11,928 nt of DNA from Deltaproteobacteria bacterium (GCA_019313765.1 JAFDAP010000016.1:1-11928); one strand, 5' to 3'. Positions 1-6,626 are shown, numbered from the stretch's first letter. Made by a program: numbers and translations. The notes: generated by a model not told the origin, from the sequence alone.

Positions 1-513
1 AATCTTTGCCGCCCTCACAAGCCGCTGGTATTCCTGCTCAATGACAAACACGTACCGGTAGGTCAAGAGAAGCAGGTGTACGATCTTTTCAGGAATACGC
101 AGACGATTCAAGGCATACCCCAATGTGGCTATGGACGTGGATGCAATCAGGGCGATAAACGCTAAGAGAATAGCATTCGACTTTAACGTGATCATTGCTG
201 AAATAAGCAATCCCTCGCGGGTCACGGCAAACGGCCCCAAGTAAAACAGTGCCTCACCCTCAAAGGTCAGGGGCAGCACCAACCAGAAGAGAAGGATCAG
301 GCCGTTTACAATTAGCACTCTTTTGGCAACTTCCCGGATATTCAGCCGGGCCAGGCCGATCAGCAGAAAAGAAAGCGCAAGGGCGACGAACAGGGACGGA
401 AACCTGTCTGAAAGCGCCACCACAAAAGAATAGACCGTCGCAAAAAGGACCTTGAGCCTCGGGTCAAGATGGTGGATCTGGGATTGTCCGGTTGCAAATG
501 GTTCCTGTATCAT
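1..513 (-). CDS. cbiQ: CbiQ/NikQ, T component of cobalt/nickel ECF transporter (partial, C-terminus outside window)
   Basis: This is the transmembrane coupling (T) subunit of an energy-coupling-factor metal importer. It links the metal-binding S component (CbiM/NikM, encoded upstream) to the ATPase CbiO/NikO. The visible 171 codons start at the ATG at 513 and run off the left edge without a stop; family members are usually about 250 residues. The N-terminal stretch QIHHLDPRLKVLFA (about residues 12-25) is the typical CbiQ opening (H-x-LDPR-x-K). Several hydrophobic segments follow (about 27-55, 64-85 and 103-130). The end of the fragment, with YRYVFVIEQEYQRLVRAAK, is the amphipathic region leading to the first Ala-Arg-Gly coupling motif, which would lie just outside. 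No good Shine-Dalgarno sequence precedes the ATG. The gene is last of the visible operon and is separated from nikL by an inserted repeat element, so its translation may have lost its original context. Confidence 0.9.
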   Translation of the reverse strand, partial: MIQEPFATGQSQIHHLDPRLKVLFATVYSFVVALSDRFPSLFVALALSFLLIGLARLNIREVAKRVLIVNGLILLFWLVLPLTFEGEALFYLGPFAVTREGLLISAMITLKSNAILLAFIALIASTSIATLGYALNRLRIPEKIVHLLLLTYRYVFVIEQEYQRLVRAAKI

Positions 514-566
514 TTTGATGAAGTGTCCGTTTTTTTGTTGTAATTGTTAACTCGAGTAATATCTTT

Positions 567-824
567 GACAGGATAAACAGGATAAACAAGATTAAATCCT
601 GTAAATCAACAAGAATATAGCCGTGCTTAGAAAGTTAGTTCTCACTCTGAAAAAAGAATTGTTAATTTCCCCTTCTGCCTTACGCCGTAAGTTTAACGCC
701 TGATTCTTCGAACCCATCACTCCAGTACTCCAAACACTCCATGAACGGTTACGACACTGACCATCAGGATATGTGAAGGATTTACAGGAACTCAAAAAAA
801 TCATGTATATCCTGTTATCCTGTC
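567..824. repeat. 258-bp inverted-repeat element between nikL and cbiQ
   Basis: The left arm (567-607) begins GACAGGATAAACAGGAT. The right arm (778-824), read on the other strand, begins GACAGGATAACAGGAT. Both arms continue with a second matching block, TCCTGTAAATC, so the two ends form an imperfect inverted repeat of about 40 bp around a core of about 170 bp. The core has no convincing gene: the only reading frame across it is low in coding character and overlaps nikL. It also contains a short run of ACTCC-type tandem words (about 717-751). The GGATAAACAGGAT motif resembles small intergenic repeats I associate with Desulfobacterota genomes; that family link is from memory. The right end overlaps the last codons of nikL. 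The element fills almost the whole gap between nikL and cbiQ. Confidence 0.6.
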
Positions 825-1477
825 GAATTGTTTTTTGCGCCGCCGGATTTACGACGATAATTGAAATAGGCCGCAACACCCATCAAACCTAAGATGTAGC
901 CGATACCACCCAAAATTTCCGTCACAGAGGGGCCCTGCTCCTTGGATTCGGCCAACATTTTCAGGACCGGTTTGAGCTTCCTGTCCAATGCCTTTTCCAC
1001 GGCCATCCGGATTTCATCCGGGCTGACGCCGGACACCGGTGCTGTCCGGACCTGCTTCTCCGGTTTCTCCACGTCAGTTACCTTAGATACAGCAGTAACG
1101 GTCTCGCCGGCGCCCACGGCCTGGATTTCATCCAACGGAATCGTCCACTCGCCTCGATGCCCCATTCCGGCCATAAGGACGATCTTCATTCCCGTCTTTT
1201 TCGTTACTTTGAAAGAAAATTCTCCTTTATTATTCGTCTTTCCCTTCAGGAGTTGATTGCCTTCCAGATCATAAACAATAACATCACCGCCCTTGACCCT
1301 TCTACCTCCGCTGAATTTGCTCTCCGTATAGACGGTGTTTCCATCCACCCAGGCGAAAATCATAGCCCTGTGGGCGCTTGCTGGACCGGCAGCAAGAAAA
1401 ATGAAAGGAATAAAAACAATAAGGCCGAGAATGCCTTTTGTCCATCCATCTCCTTTAATCAAAGTGCGGCCAGACAT
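815..1477 (-). CDS. NikL-like membrane-anchored accessory protein of the nickel/cobalt ECF transporter
   Basis: Predicted accessory subunit with a periplasmic domain, probably helping deliver metal to the CbiM/NikM S component. The 220-residue protein has an N-terminal signal segment (hydrophobic about 15-33, ending in A-S-A at 33-35). A mature chain starting His36-Arg-Ala-Met follows, then a beta-rich domain of carboxypeptidase-regulatory/DUF4198 flavour (about 37-135, with the GNQLLKGKTNNKGEFSF strand-turn-strand pattern). After that come a charged helix (about 152-183) and a C-terminal membrane span (about 187-205) ending in a positive tail (YRRK). This layout fits NikL of NikKMLQO systems. 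A GAGGAG Shine-Dalgarno site lies 5 nt before the ATG. The gene follows cbiM by 28 bp. Its final codons and stop lie inside the inverted-repeat element, so the natural C-terminus may have differed. The family call rests on layout and neighbours, not on an alignment. Confidence 0.72.
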   Translation of the reverse strand: MSGRTLIKGDGWTKGILGLIVFIPFIFLAAGPASAHRAMIFAWVDGNTVYTESKFSGGRRVKGGDVIVYDLEGNQLLKGKTNNKGEFSFKVTKKTGMKIVLMAGMGHRGEWTIPLDEIQAVGAGETVTAVSKVTDVEKPEKQVRTAPVSGVSPDEIRMAVEKALDRKLKPVLKMLAESKEQGPSVTEILGGIGYILGLMGVAAYFNYRRKSGGAKNNSTG

Positions 1478-1505
1478 GTTACTCTCCTCGATGGCATATC
1501 ATAAG

Positions 1506-2177
1506 TTAATCCTTCCCAACATCTCCACACCTCTTGTCGATTATACCTTCTTTAGCAGTAGCAGTAGGAGCTGGGGAGGGGGATCCCGGAAGCAGGGTTG
1601 GCTGGACCTTTTTCAAAAAGGCCACACACAACGCCGTAATGATCCCCTCAATGACCATCACGGGAAGGTGGGCCATCACAATCAACGAAGAAACCTTGAA
1701 AAAATTCTCTTCCGTAAAAAATAGTGCAAGCCCAACCATAATAGCACCCAAGAAAACCGAAAAGGCGCCGCAGGCAAACCCTGAAACAATTGCGATAAAA
1801 TGCCTTTGCTGCACCATGCGGCCGAACAGGTAATAGCACAAAACAGCCGGCAGGGCCATGGTCATTGTGTTGACCCCTAAGGTCGTGATGCCTCCGAACT
1901 GGAAGAGCAGGGCCTGGAGCGTCAAAGCCACAAGGATGGCGGGGACGGCCCCCCATCCCAATATGAGGCCCACAATGCCGTTGAGGATAAGGTGAACGCT
2001 TGAAGGCCCGATTGGCACATGGATCAACGAGGCCACAAAAAAGGAGGCCGAGAGGATAGCGGCCTGGGGTATCCGGTCATAATCCAGCTTTTTCAAGCCA
2101 ATTGCCGTGCCCGCAACCGCAAGCACTATTCCTGAAACCAGAACAGGCCCTGATAATATTCCTTCTGAGATATGCAT
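1506..2177 (-). CDS. cbiM: CbiM/NikM, metal-binding S component of cobalt/nickel ECF transporter
   Basis: Integral membrane substrate-capture subunit for Co(II) or Ni(II). I place the start at the ATG at 2177 because family members begin M-H-I-x-E-G, and His2 of that N-terminus is a known metal ligand that must be free to fold into the site. The longer open frame back to 2228 adds 17 residues with no signal-peptide character. Key residues are His2, the segment IHVPIGPSSVHL (His53 and His62; the latter sits where the second binding-site His is expected), G101-V-N103-T, and AHLPVMVIEGII near 169-180. The 223-residue chain has about six or seven hydrophobic segments and a short Pro/Ala-rich tail. 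No NikN/CbiN domain is fused; the partner is instead the NikL-like protein downstream. No strong Shine-Dalgarno site is visible before 2177. Whether the substrate is nickel or cobalt cannot be read from the sequence; the NikK/NikL partners favour nickel. Confidence 0.9.
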   Translation of the reverse strand: MHISEGILSGPVLVSGIVLAVAGTAIGLKKLDYDRIPQAAILSASFFVASLIHVPIGPSSVHLILNGIVGLILGWGAVPAILVALTLQALLFQFGGITTLGVNTMTMALPAVLCYYLFGRMVQQRHFIAIVSGFACGAFSVFLGAIMVGLALFFTEENFFKVSSLIVMAHLPVMVIEGIITALCVAFLKKVQPTLLPGSPSPAPTATAKEGIIDKRCGDVGKD

Positions 2178-2349
2178 ATTAAATGTCGATTCGTCCGGGA
2201 ATAAACCCCGTCCCCGCATATATACCAATTAATATTCTTTGCAAAGGCGGGATTTTTCCCCGGCCGTATTGTTTATATAAAATGAAACAGGTTTAACCCC
2301 TGATGCTATAATTTTTAATAGTTTGAGCAGGAATTTTCAACGTTACCCT

Positions 2350-3648
2350 CTAAAATTCAATGGCCAACTGCATGGTAAAGATATCCTGATCCCTGTCCAC
2401 GGTCGTGGCATTATCTTCATACTCCCCGTGGAGATATTCCGCTGAAAGGGTAGTATATTTGAAAAGCTCCCAGCTCACAGCAAAACCATATTGGTCTTCC
2501 GGGAAGAGATCGTACATCTCGTCGGAACCTTCATACCTGATGGCCAACTGGACATTGTCTATGGGCCTGTAGGCAAACTCGAAATTCCATGCGGCCGGTC
2601 TCGTGTCTCTGGCTGTGCCGAGCCTGTCAACCGCATATGCCATCTCCCCGGCCCTGAAATCATCTAAAGCCGTAATGTACTCGGCCCCAAAACTGAATTG
2701 CCCGTATTCTGCCACAAGATAGGCCGCAACACCATCCACATAGTCACTGATATCATTGATATCTCCATCACCGTTGATATCATTCACCTCACCCTCAAGG
2801 GTATTGCTGTCCGCCACACTGCTCAAGTAAGAAAGTCCCATAAGCAATGAGACGCCTCCCAAGGTGTCCTCAGGATTGTGCATATTCACATCTGCAAAAA
2901 AACCGTTGATCCGGTTGTTTTCCCGGTGAAAGTCTTCCTGGACATCTCCGTTGAATAAACCTGCTCCAATGGAAAACCAGTCATTCCCCCATCCTGCCTG
3001 GGCCGCCGATTCCCGGATTTCAAAAATTTCCAGGGTCAGAGGATCGGACACAAGAAAGGTGTTTAGTTCCCCAAAATGGGGATAATATTTGCCGGCCAAA
3101 AGATAAAAACCATATGTCTCTTCAATGCCGCCCAAGAAGATGGTCCCCTCGTCAAGCCTTACCCTGTCCCCATCCGCATCCTCCTCATAGAGGAAAAGGA
3201 TATGTCCTCTGGTATACTTGTTGATCTGGGCATCCACACCCAATTCCACGGTTGCAAGAGTCAAATCATGCTCCTGGACCTTGTCAGACGGAAGACCTGC
3301 AACTGTATTGTCCTTAAAGTCTTCATGCACATTGCCAAACTCCACCTCAATGGCGCCTGAAAGTTCTATCCTGTCATACCACTTTTCTCTTTCCGGTTCT
3401 TCACCCGGAATTGGCGGGCGTACTTCCGGATGCCCGGCAATGTGGGCTTTGTGTATATCCTGCTTCATAGACTCCATTTCCGTATCCTTTTTGGCTAATT
3501 CTTCCTCAAGCTTAATGATTCTCTCCTTGAGCGCTTTCAGTTCTTTCATAATTTCAGCGTTAGACATATCCTGGCACATTCCGCTAACTGGAAACAAGAA
3601 ACCAATTGCAATCAATAACAAAAAGGTAGCCACCATGCACTTTTTCAT
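2350..3648 (-). CDS. Outer-membrane porin, coiled coil plus beta-barrel (LbtU-like)
   Basis: Predicted outer-membrane channel of 432 residues. A signal peptide covers about residues 1-25. A heptad-rich coiled coil follows (about 29-68, IMKELKALKERIIKLEEEL and onward), then a Pro-rich linker (about 75-87). The rest, to the C-terminus, alternates polar and hydrophobic residues as beta-barrel strands do, and ends in the aromatic Phe typical of barrel proteins (AIEF). The layout resembles the LbtU-type siderophore porins annotated in Desulfobacterota; that assignment is from memory and moderate. Residues 290-302 form a DINGDGDINDISD acidic loop like a dockerin/EF-hand calcium site, probably in an extracellular loop. 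The Shine-Dalgarno site AAAGGAG lies about 8 nt before the ATG. The gene sits between the NikK-like gene (37 bp upstream) and cbiM (172 bp downstream), so it probably admits nickel or cobalt, or their chelates, into the periplasm. Confidence 0.82.
   Translation of the reverse strand: MKKCMVATFLLLIAIGFLFPVSGMCQDMSNAEIMKELKALKERIIKLEEELAKKDTEMESMKQDIHKAHIAGHPEVRPPIPGEEPEREKWYDRIELSGAIEVEFGNVHEDFKDNTVAGLPSDKVQEHDLTLATVELGVDAQINKYTRGHILFLYEEDADGDRVRLDEGTIFLGGIEETYGFYLLAGKYYPHFGELNTFLVSDPLTLEIFEIRESAAQAGWGNDWFSIGAGLFNGDVQEDFHRENNRINGFFADVNMHNPEDTLGGVSLLMGLSYLSSVADSNTLEGEVNDINGDGDINDISDYVDGVAAYLVAEYGQFSFGAEYITALDDFRAGEMAYAVDRLGTARDTRPAAWNFEFAYRPIDNVQLAIRYEGSDEMYDLFPEDQYGFAVSWELFKYTTLSAEYLHGEYEDNATTVDRDQDIFTMQLAIEF
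2743..2781 (-). other. Dockerin/EF-hand-like acidic loop encoded within the porin
   Basis: Codons 290-302 of the porin read D-I-N-G-D-G-D-I-N-D-I-S-D. Positions 1, 3, 5, 7 and 9 carry Asp/Asn/Asp/Asp/Asn with Gly at 6, which matches the first part of a calcium-coordinating loop. The last acidic ligand falls at position 13 where dockerins have it at 12. The DNA shows short internal repetition of GATATCAA, suggesting local duplication. Calcium or other metal binding is an inference. Confidence 0.5.
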
Positions 3649-3685
3649 AACAGTTCTCTCCTTTCGGTTCTCTTACCAAACACCC

Positions 3686-4462
3686 CTATTTTTCCTTCCA
3701 TCCGTGGAACTTGATCCAGAGCACTGCGCCCAATTCCACGTCCTTGTCTTCACCCTTGAGCTTAAGCTTGTAGTCCGCTCCGTTCAGGGCCGCAAAACCC
3801 CACCAGCCGGCCTTTGGAACTGCATAAGTAAACACACCGTTCAGGTCCGCCTTGATGGTCTGGGTCACCATGTAATCGGTCGGGGCCTTGGATTTCCCGT
3901 CCTCGTTATAATACTCCACTTCCACTTCCCCGTAAGGCACGGGCTTGCCGTCAAGCTTGATAATGCCTTGAAACACGTTCCCCGTATAAAGGCCGAAAGG
4001 TTTTGCAAGGGGCACGATTTCTGTCTTCAGGCCGACTTCCTCATCCCAGCCTTCATCATCACCGAATGCAGTGACCACGGTCTTTGTGTAATGGATGATA
4101 AAGCAGTCCTCAGCAGGCTCCCAGTAAGGTTTGGGCTCCATGTAAAACATATACACACCCGGCCTGTTGATCTTGTAGTCAGCAGTCCAGGCCGTATGGC
4201 CCATAACCTTGGTCTTTTTCAGCTTGCCTAACAGGTCTGCCTTTTTGCCGTTGGCCATGACCCCGAAGACACCGGGTTTTACAAGTTCCATGCCATGCCC
4301 CTCAAAAGGATGTGAAAAGGAAAGCGTAACCTTAACGACCTTGTTCTCGCCCTGCATAACCATTGAATCCGATGGGATCACCATACCGTAATGGGCAGAG
4401 GCCATCCCGTAAACACCCACCAGTAACAAAGACATAATCAAACAAACTGTCAATTTCTTCAT
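3686..4462 (-). CDS. NikK-like periplasmic DUF4198 protein
   Basis: Secreted DUF4198 protein of 258 residues, the usual first gene of NikKMLQO-type nickel importers; it is thought to handle the metal in the periplasm. The signal peptide covers residues 1-23 (MKK start, hydrophobic core, A-S-A cleavage site), which leaves His24-Tyr-Gly-Met at the mature N-terminus. Further candidate metal ligands are in SFSHPFEGHGMEL (His51, His56, Met58). Two beta-sandwich-like halves follow: about 40-125, ending MFYMEPKPYWEP, and about 150-258, with NVFQGIIKLDGKPVPYGEVEVEYYNEDG-type strands (positions about 163-190) and VFTYAVPKAGWWGFAAL (about 215-231). The start is set by an AAGGAGGT site 8 nt before the ATG. 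It is the first gene after the promoter and leader at 4463-4646. Substrate specificity is inferred from the family and operon. Confidence 0.85.
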   Translation of the reverse strand: MKKLTVCLIMSLLLVGVYGMASAHYGMVIPSDSMVMQGENKVVKVTLSFSHPFEGHGMELVKPGVFGVMANGKKADLLGKLKKTKVMGHTAWTADYKINRPGVYMFYMEPKPYWEPAEDCFIIHYTKTVVTAFGDDEGWDEEVGLKTEIVPLAKPFGLYTGNVFQGIIKLDGKPVPYGEVEVEYYNEDGKSKAPTDYMVTQTIKADLNGVFTYAVPKAGWWGFAALNGADYKLKLKGEDKDVELGAVLWIKFHGWKEK

Positions 4463-4611
4463 AATTCTTTACCTCCTTGAACATTAAGGGTTTCGGAAAA
4501 TAAAAAAGGCCACAAAGACTTAACAGGGTTTTTAGCCCCAAATAGCCTTCGTGGCCTAATCATTCGCTCTTATTGATGTCTATCGTACTGCCAGGCTTCT
4601 TGCCTGAGTTT
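4463..4611 (-). ncRNA. Candidate regulatory leader (attenuator-like 5' UTR) of the nickel/cobalt uptake operon
   Basis: The stretch lies between the predicted transcription start (about 4611) and the first operon gene. In the sense of the operon it holds an early small hairpin (4592-4606, CAGGC/GCCTG around a 5-nt loop) and a later terminator-like hairpin at 4507-4557. The word AGCCT in the 3' arm of the first hairpin is complementary to AGGCT just inside the second. This allows a weak alternative pairing of the kind used in attenuators. I could not match it to the NiCo, cobalamin or other riboswitch consensus motifs that I know. The hairpin could also belong to the common intergenic repeats built on CCACGAAG/CTTTGTGG words. 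Confidence 0.35.
4496..4557 (-). terminator. Rho-independent terminator-like hairpin upstream of the NikK-like gene
   Basis: On the minus strand AGGCCACGAAG (4557-4547) pairs with CTTTGTGGCCT (4517-4507) over 11 positions, counting one G-U wobble, and is followed at once by TTTTTTATTTT. The loop of about 29 nt contains a small GGG/CCC hairpin. The T-tract is present only in the minus-strand sense, that is, in the direction of the uptake operon. It lies downstream of the operon promoter and upstream of the first gene, so it would stop or reduce transcription unless the hairpin is prevented. It could alternatively end stray transcripts from the DUF4301 gene. Confidence 0.6.
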
Positions 4612-4617
4612 CTGTAC

Positions 4618-4646
4618 TATATACTTTTAGAGCGATAAAATGTCAA
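4618..4646 (-). promoter_or_regulatory. Sigma70-type promoter of the nickel/cobalt uptake operon
   Basis: On the minus strand a perfect -35 hexamer TTGACA (4646-4641) is followed, after exactly 17 nt, by TATATA (4623-4618). A variant -10, TATAGT, is two bases further on. Transcription would start near 4611. The short word TCGCTCT in the spacer recurs as its inverse AGAGCGA about 65 bp downstream (4564-4570). I found no NikR-type palindrome. Confidence 0.65.
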
Positions 4647-4668
4647 TATTTTTTTGGCGTCCCACACT

Positions 4669-4802
4669 TGACGGACCCGTAAAAGTCAAAAAGTTCTCTT
4701 TTCCGTCATTCCGGCGAAAGCCGGAATCCAGTGTTTTCAAAAACTTATGACTAACCTGGACCCCGGCTTTCGCCGGGGTGACGACTTTTTACGAGTCCAT
4801 CA
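4669..4802. repeat. 134-bp miniature inverted-repeat element, copy A
   Basis: The terminal inverted repeats are TGACGGACCCGTAAAAGTC (4669-4687) and, on the other strand, TGATGGACTCGTAAAAAGTC (4802-4783). The interior has two strong hairpins with GAAA or TTTC loops: ATTCCGGC/GCCGGAAT (4708-4727) and CCCCGGC/GCCGGGG (4761-4778), the classic look of a paired REP unit. The four bases CACT occur immediately outside both ends (4665-4668 and 4803-4806), a possible target-site duplication. It encodes no protein. The right end is 3 bp from the stop codon of the DUF4301 gene. Related copies lie at 6599-6623 and 7286-7460. Confidence 0.8.
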
Positions 4803-4805
4803 CAC

Positions 4806-6380
4806 TTAGCCGGCCTGATGCTCTTTCCTTAAAAGATCATTAACCGTCTTGACCGGGTTGAATGTGATGATCGGGACCTCCACAAATATTGTGATCCACC
4901 GGGCCATGGCCCCGTTCCAGAGCCCCGGATGTTCCAATGCCTTCAGGTCCTTTCCGTCCTTTGATTTCTGCGCTATAAAAACCGCGCCCGGGTCCACGTA
5001 CTTGCGAAGATCAAAGGGCCTACCCTCAAAATCGGAGACACCGCACACAAGGTCCACGGGATTGAAATGGGTGGAAGCGGATAAGATATCCTGATGCACT
5101 TCGGAATCCGGATCGACCTGCGCCATTTCCACGATTTGAGGGGAATTTTCGCCGCTTCTATCCCGGACCCAGAAGGGGCCACCACCCGGTTCTCCAACAT
5201 TTTTGACCATGCCGCATACTCGTATGGGACGGTTTAATGTTTCCATGAGGAACGTTCTTTTCTCGTCAGCCGGGACCTTTTCCTTGGAGACAGGCACGGT
5301 CAGACAGAGTTCGTCTTTCACAAATGCCATGACCCGGGCCAAAAAGGCGTCGTCCGAAACGCCTGATGACAGTTCCTTTAAAAAGCTGAAGACCTTAGAT
5401 TGTATGTCAATGAGATAACCGCCCAAGATCTTTTTCCATTTAAAAGTTTCCGGTTTAAGGCGGTCCTGCACTATATTGTCTATGTTTTTTACAAATATAA
5501 TATCTCCCTTGAGATCATTGAGGTTTTCTATCAAGGCACCGTGCCCTCCAGGACGGAACAGTATTTTTCCATCCTTTTGTCTGAAAGGCATGTTTTCCAG
5601 GTCCACGGCAAGGGTGTCCGTAGATTTCTTTTGCATGGAAAAGGTCACTGTAAATATGGCATGGTAATTCTGTTCATAAACGGGCCTGACCCTCTCCAAA
5701 AGCCCCTCAAATTCCCCTAAATGCTCCTTGGAGACCGTAAAATGGAGACGGCACCCTCTATTCCGATCAGCCACATAAGATGCTGCTTCAACTAAGTGCT
5801 CCTCAAACGCGGTGCGGCTCCCTTCAGGATACCCATGAAATTTGAGAAGGCCCTTTGGCAGGCCCGCATAGTTGAGGCCGGACTCGTTCAGGAGAAAACG
5901 GATGATCTCCGTGAATTGTCCCTTTTCAAGAAGTGTATCAATGTCAAGATCGTTTCTTGAAAGCACTGATTTCAGGTCTTCTAAAAATGCAAACTGTCTG
6001 GCGCCGTCCATGAATGTAAGAAGGTCCCGTGCATCCTTCTTTCCTTCGTCCGCTTCCACGGCAATGGGTTCCCTGATGATTTCCTTTTCCCGGTTCAAAA
6101 ACGAAAGTAGGACCTTGAACATCCGGCTGGCCGCGCCCGAAGCAGGAACAAACTTGAGACAACTGTGTTTTGGGGCCTCACGCTCATAGGTTTCTATAAG
6201 AGCCTGCATTTTTTTCGGGTCAATCAAATTGATGCCATCCCCGGCAGTGCATGGGCGATGCAGGTCCAAATAAGGAAGAGGCATTTTAAAAATTTCAAGC
6301 TGCCTGTTCATCTCTTCCAAGGTGAGCCCGTGTTCTTCTATCTGCCTTACGTCCTGATCAGTGAAAATGTTTTTGTCCAC
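4806..6380 (-). CDS. DUF4301 protein, putative nucleotidyltransferase-like enzyme
   Basis: Full-length 524-residue protein of the DUF4301 family, whose function is not established to my knowledge. Recognisable blocks are LKFVPASGAASRMFK (75-89), FSMQKKSTDTLAVD (247-260), LFRPGGHGALIENL (274-287), DIIFVKNIDNIVQDR (293-307) and RVCGMVKNVGEPGGGPFWV (387-405). The first resembles a sugar-nucleotide transferase G-loop. The GGHGAL and KNIDN blocks resemble the PPGHGD and NIDN motifs of UDP-glucose/UDP-sugar pyrophosphorylases, so I infer a GT-A-like nucleotidyltransferase, probably cytoplasmic. No signal peptide or membrane span is seen. Translation starts at GTG (6380) with an AAGGAGG site 7 nt before it; no better in-frame ATG exists. 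The downstream end abuts miniature element A. The neighbours do not point to a specific substrate. Confidence 0.82.
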   Translation of the reverse strand: MDKNIFTDQDVRQIEEHGLTLEEMNRQLEIFKMPLPYLDLHRPCTAGDGINLIDPKKMQALIETYEREAPKHSCLKFVPASGAASRMFKVLLSFLNREKEIIREPIAVEADEGKKDARDLLTFMDGARQFAFLEDLKSVLSRNDLDIDTLLEKGQFTEIIRFLLNESGLNYAGLPKGLLKFHGYPEGSRTAFEEHLVEAASYVADRNRGCRLHFTVSKEHLGEFEGLLERVRPVYEQNYHAIFTVTFSMQKKSTDTLAVDLENMPFRQKDGKILFRPGGHGALIENLNDLKGDIIFVKNIDNIVQDRLKPETFKWKKILGGYLIDIQSKVFSFLKELSSGVSDDAFLARVMAFVKDELCLTVPVSKEKVPADEKRTFLMETLNRPIRVCGMVKNVGEPGGGPFWVRDRSGENSPQIVEMAQVDPDSEVHQDILSASTHFNPVDLVCGVSDFEGRPFDLRKYVDPGAVFIAQKSKDGKDLKALEHPGLWNGAMARWITIFVEVPIITFNPVKTVNDLLRKEHQAG

Positions 6381-6411
6381 CTATGCCTCCTTTTGGGGAA
6401 AGAAATTGTAT

Positions 6412-6609
6412 TTAGGTAAACCGGGCGGCCCGAGGTAATGATGTTTCTACCTCTGCGCGCACTTTGATGGGAGCGAAATAGGAAGCAGGGAATAGATAGT
6501 CCTCACCGCTCTCATCAATAACCCGTATATCGTCATCAGCAACTGCATCTTCATCCGGTACCACACGATAAATCTTGAAGGAAACTTGGACGGCCTGTTG
6601 ATGGACTTT
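6412..6609 (-). pseudogene. 5'-truncated small gene (VIDESGEDYLFPA family)
   Basis: An open frame of 65 codons without a plausible start reads ...QAVQVSFKIYRVVPDEDA, then IRVIDESGEDYLFPASYF, and ends at TAA (6412-6414). I recall similar small hypothetical proteins of about 60 residues (Y-R-V-x-D pattern, then a DESGEDYLYPA block); their function is unknown to me. The frame begins right at the solo terminal repeat 6599-6623, and a stop codon lies in frame inside that repeat (6610-6612). The normal start therefore appears to have been lost by insertion or deletion. The only internal alternative, GTG at codon 15, has no Shine-Dalgarno site. The stop is 31 bp upstream of the DUF4301 start. A low-level functional short protein cannot be excluded. 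Confidence 0.5.
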
Positions 6610-6623
6610 TTACGATTCCATCA
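6599..6623. repeat. Solo or internally deleted copy of the miniature element family
   Basis: The 25 bases from TGATGGAC to TTCCATCA match the right terminal repeat of copies A and C over GACTTTTTACGAKTCCATCA (19 of 20 against copy A). They also keep the TGATGGAC tip of the left repeat. The simplest reading is a deletion between the GAC words of the two terminal repeats, leaving only the fused ends. It lies 3 bp after the maoC stop and marks the broken 5' end of the small pseudogene. Confidence 0.6.
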
Positions 6624-6626
6624 AGT

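Noticed and set aside
592..879. A 95-codon minus-strand open frame across the nikL end
   Set aside because: It lies mostly inside the inverted-repeat element, overlaps nikL in another frame and has no ribosome site or family resemblance.
2178..2228. An upstream extension of CbiM to the ATG at 2228
   Set aside because: It adds 17 residues without signal-peptide character and would bury the conserved Met-His N-terminus needed for metal binding.
3218..4231. A 337-codon plus-strand open frame
   Set aside because: It is the antisense shadow of the NikK-like and porin genes, whose signal peptides, ribosome sites and motifs are clear on the minus strand; it has no start context.
4463..4660. A cobalamin or NiCo riboswitch, or a NikR operator, upstream of the uptake operon
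   Set aside because: I found neither the cobalamin-box core nor a NikR-type spaced palindrome, and the fold does not match the NiCo pattern I know; only a generic leader with a terminator is supported.
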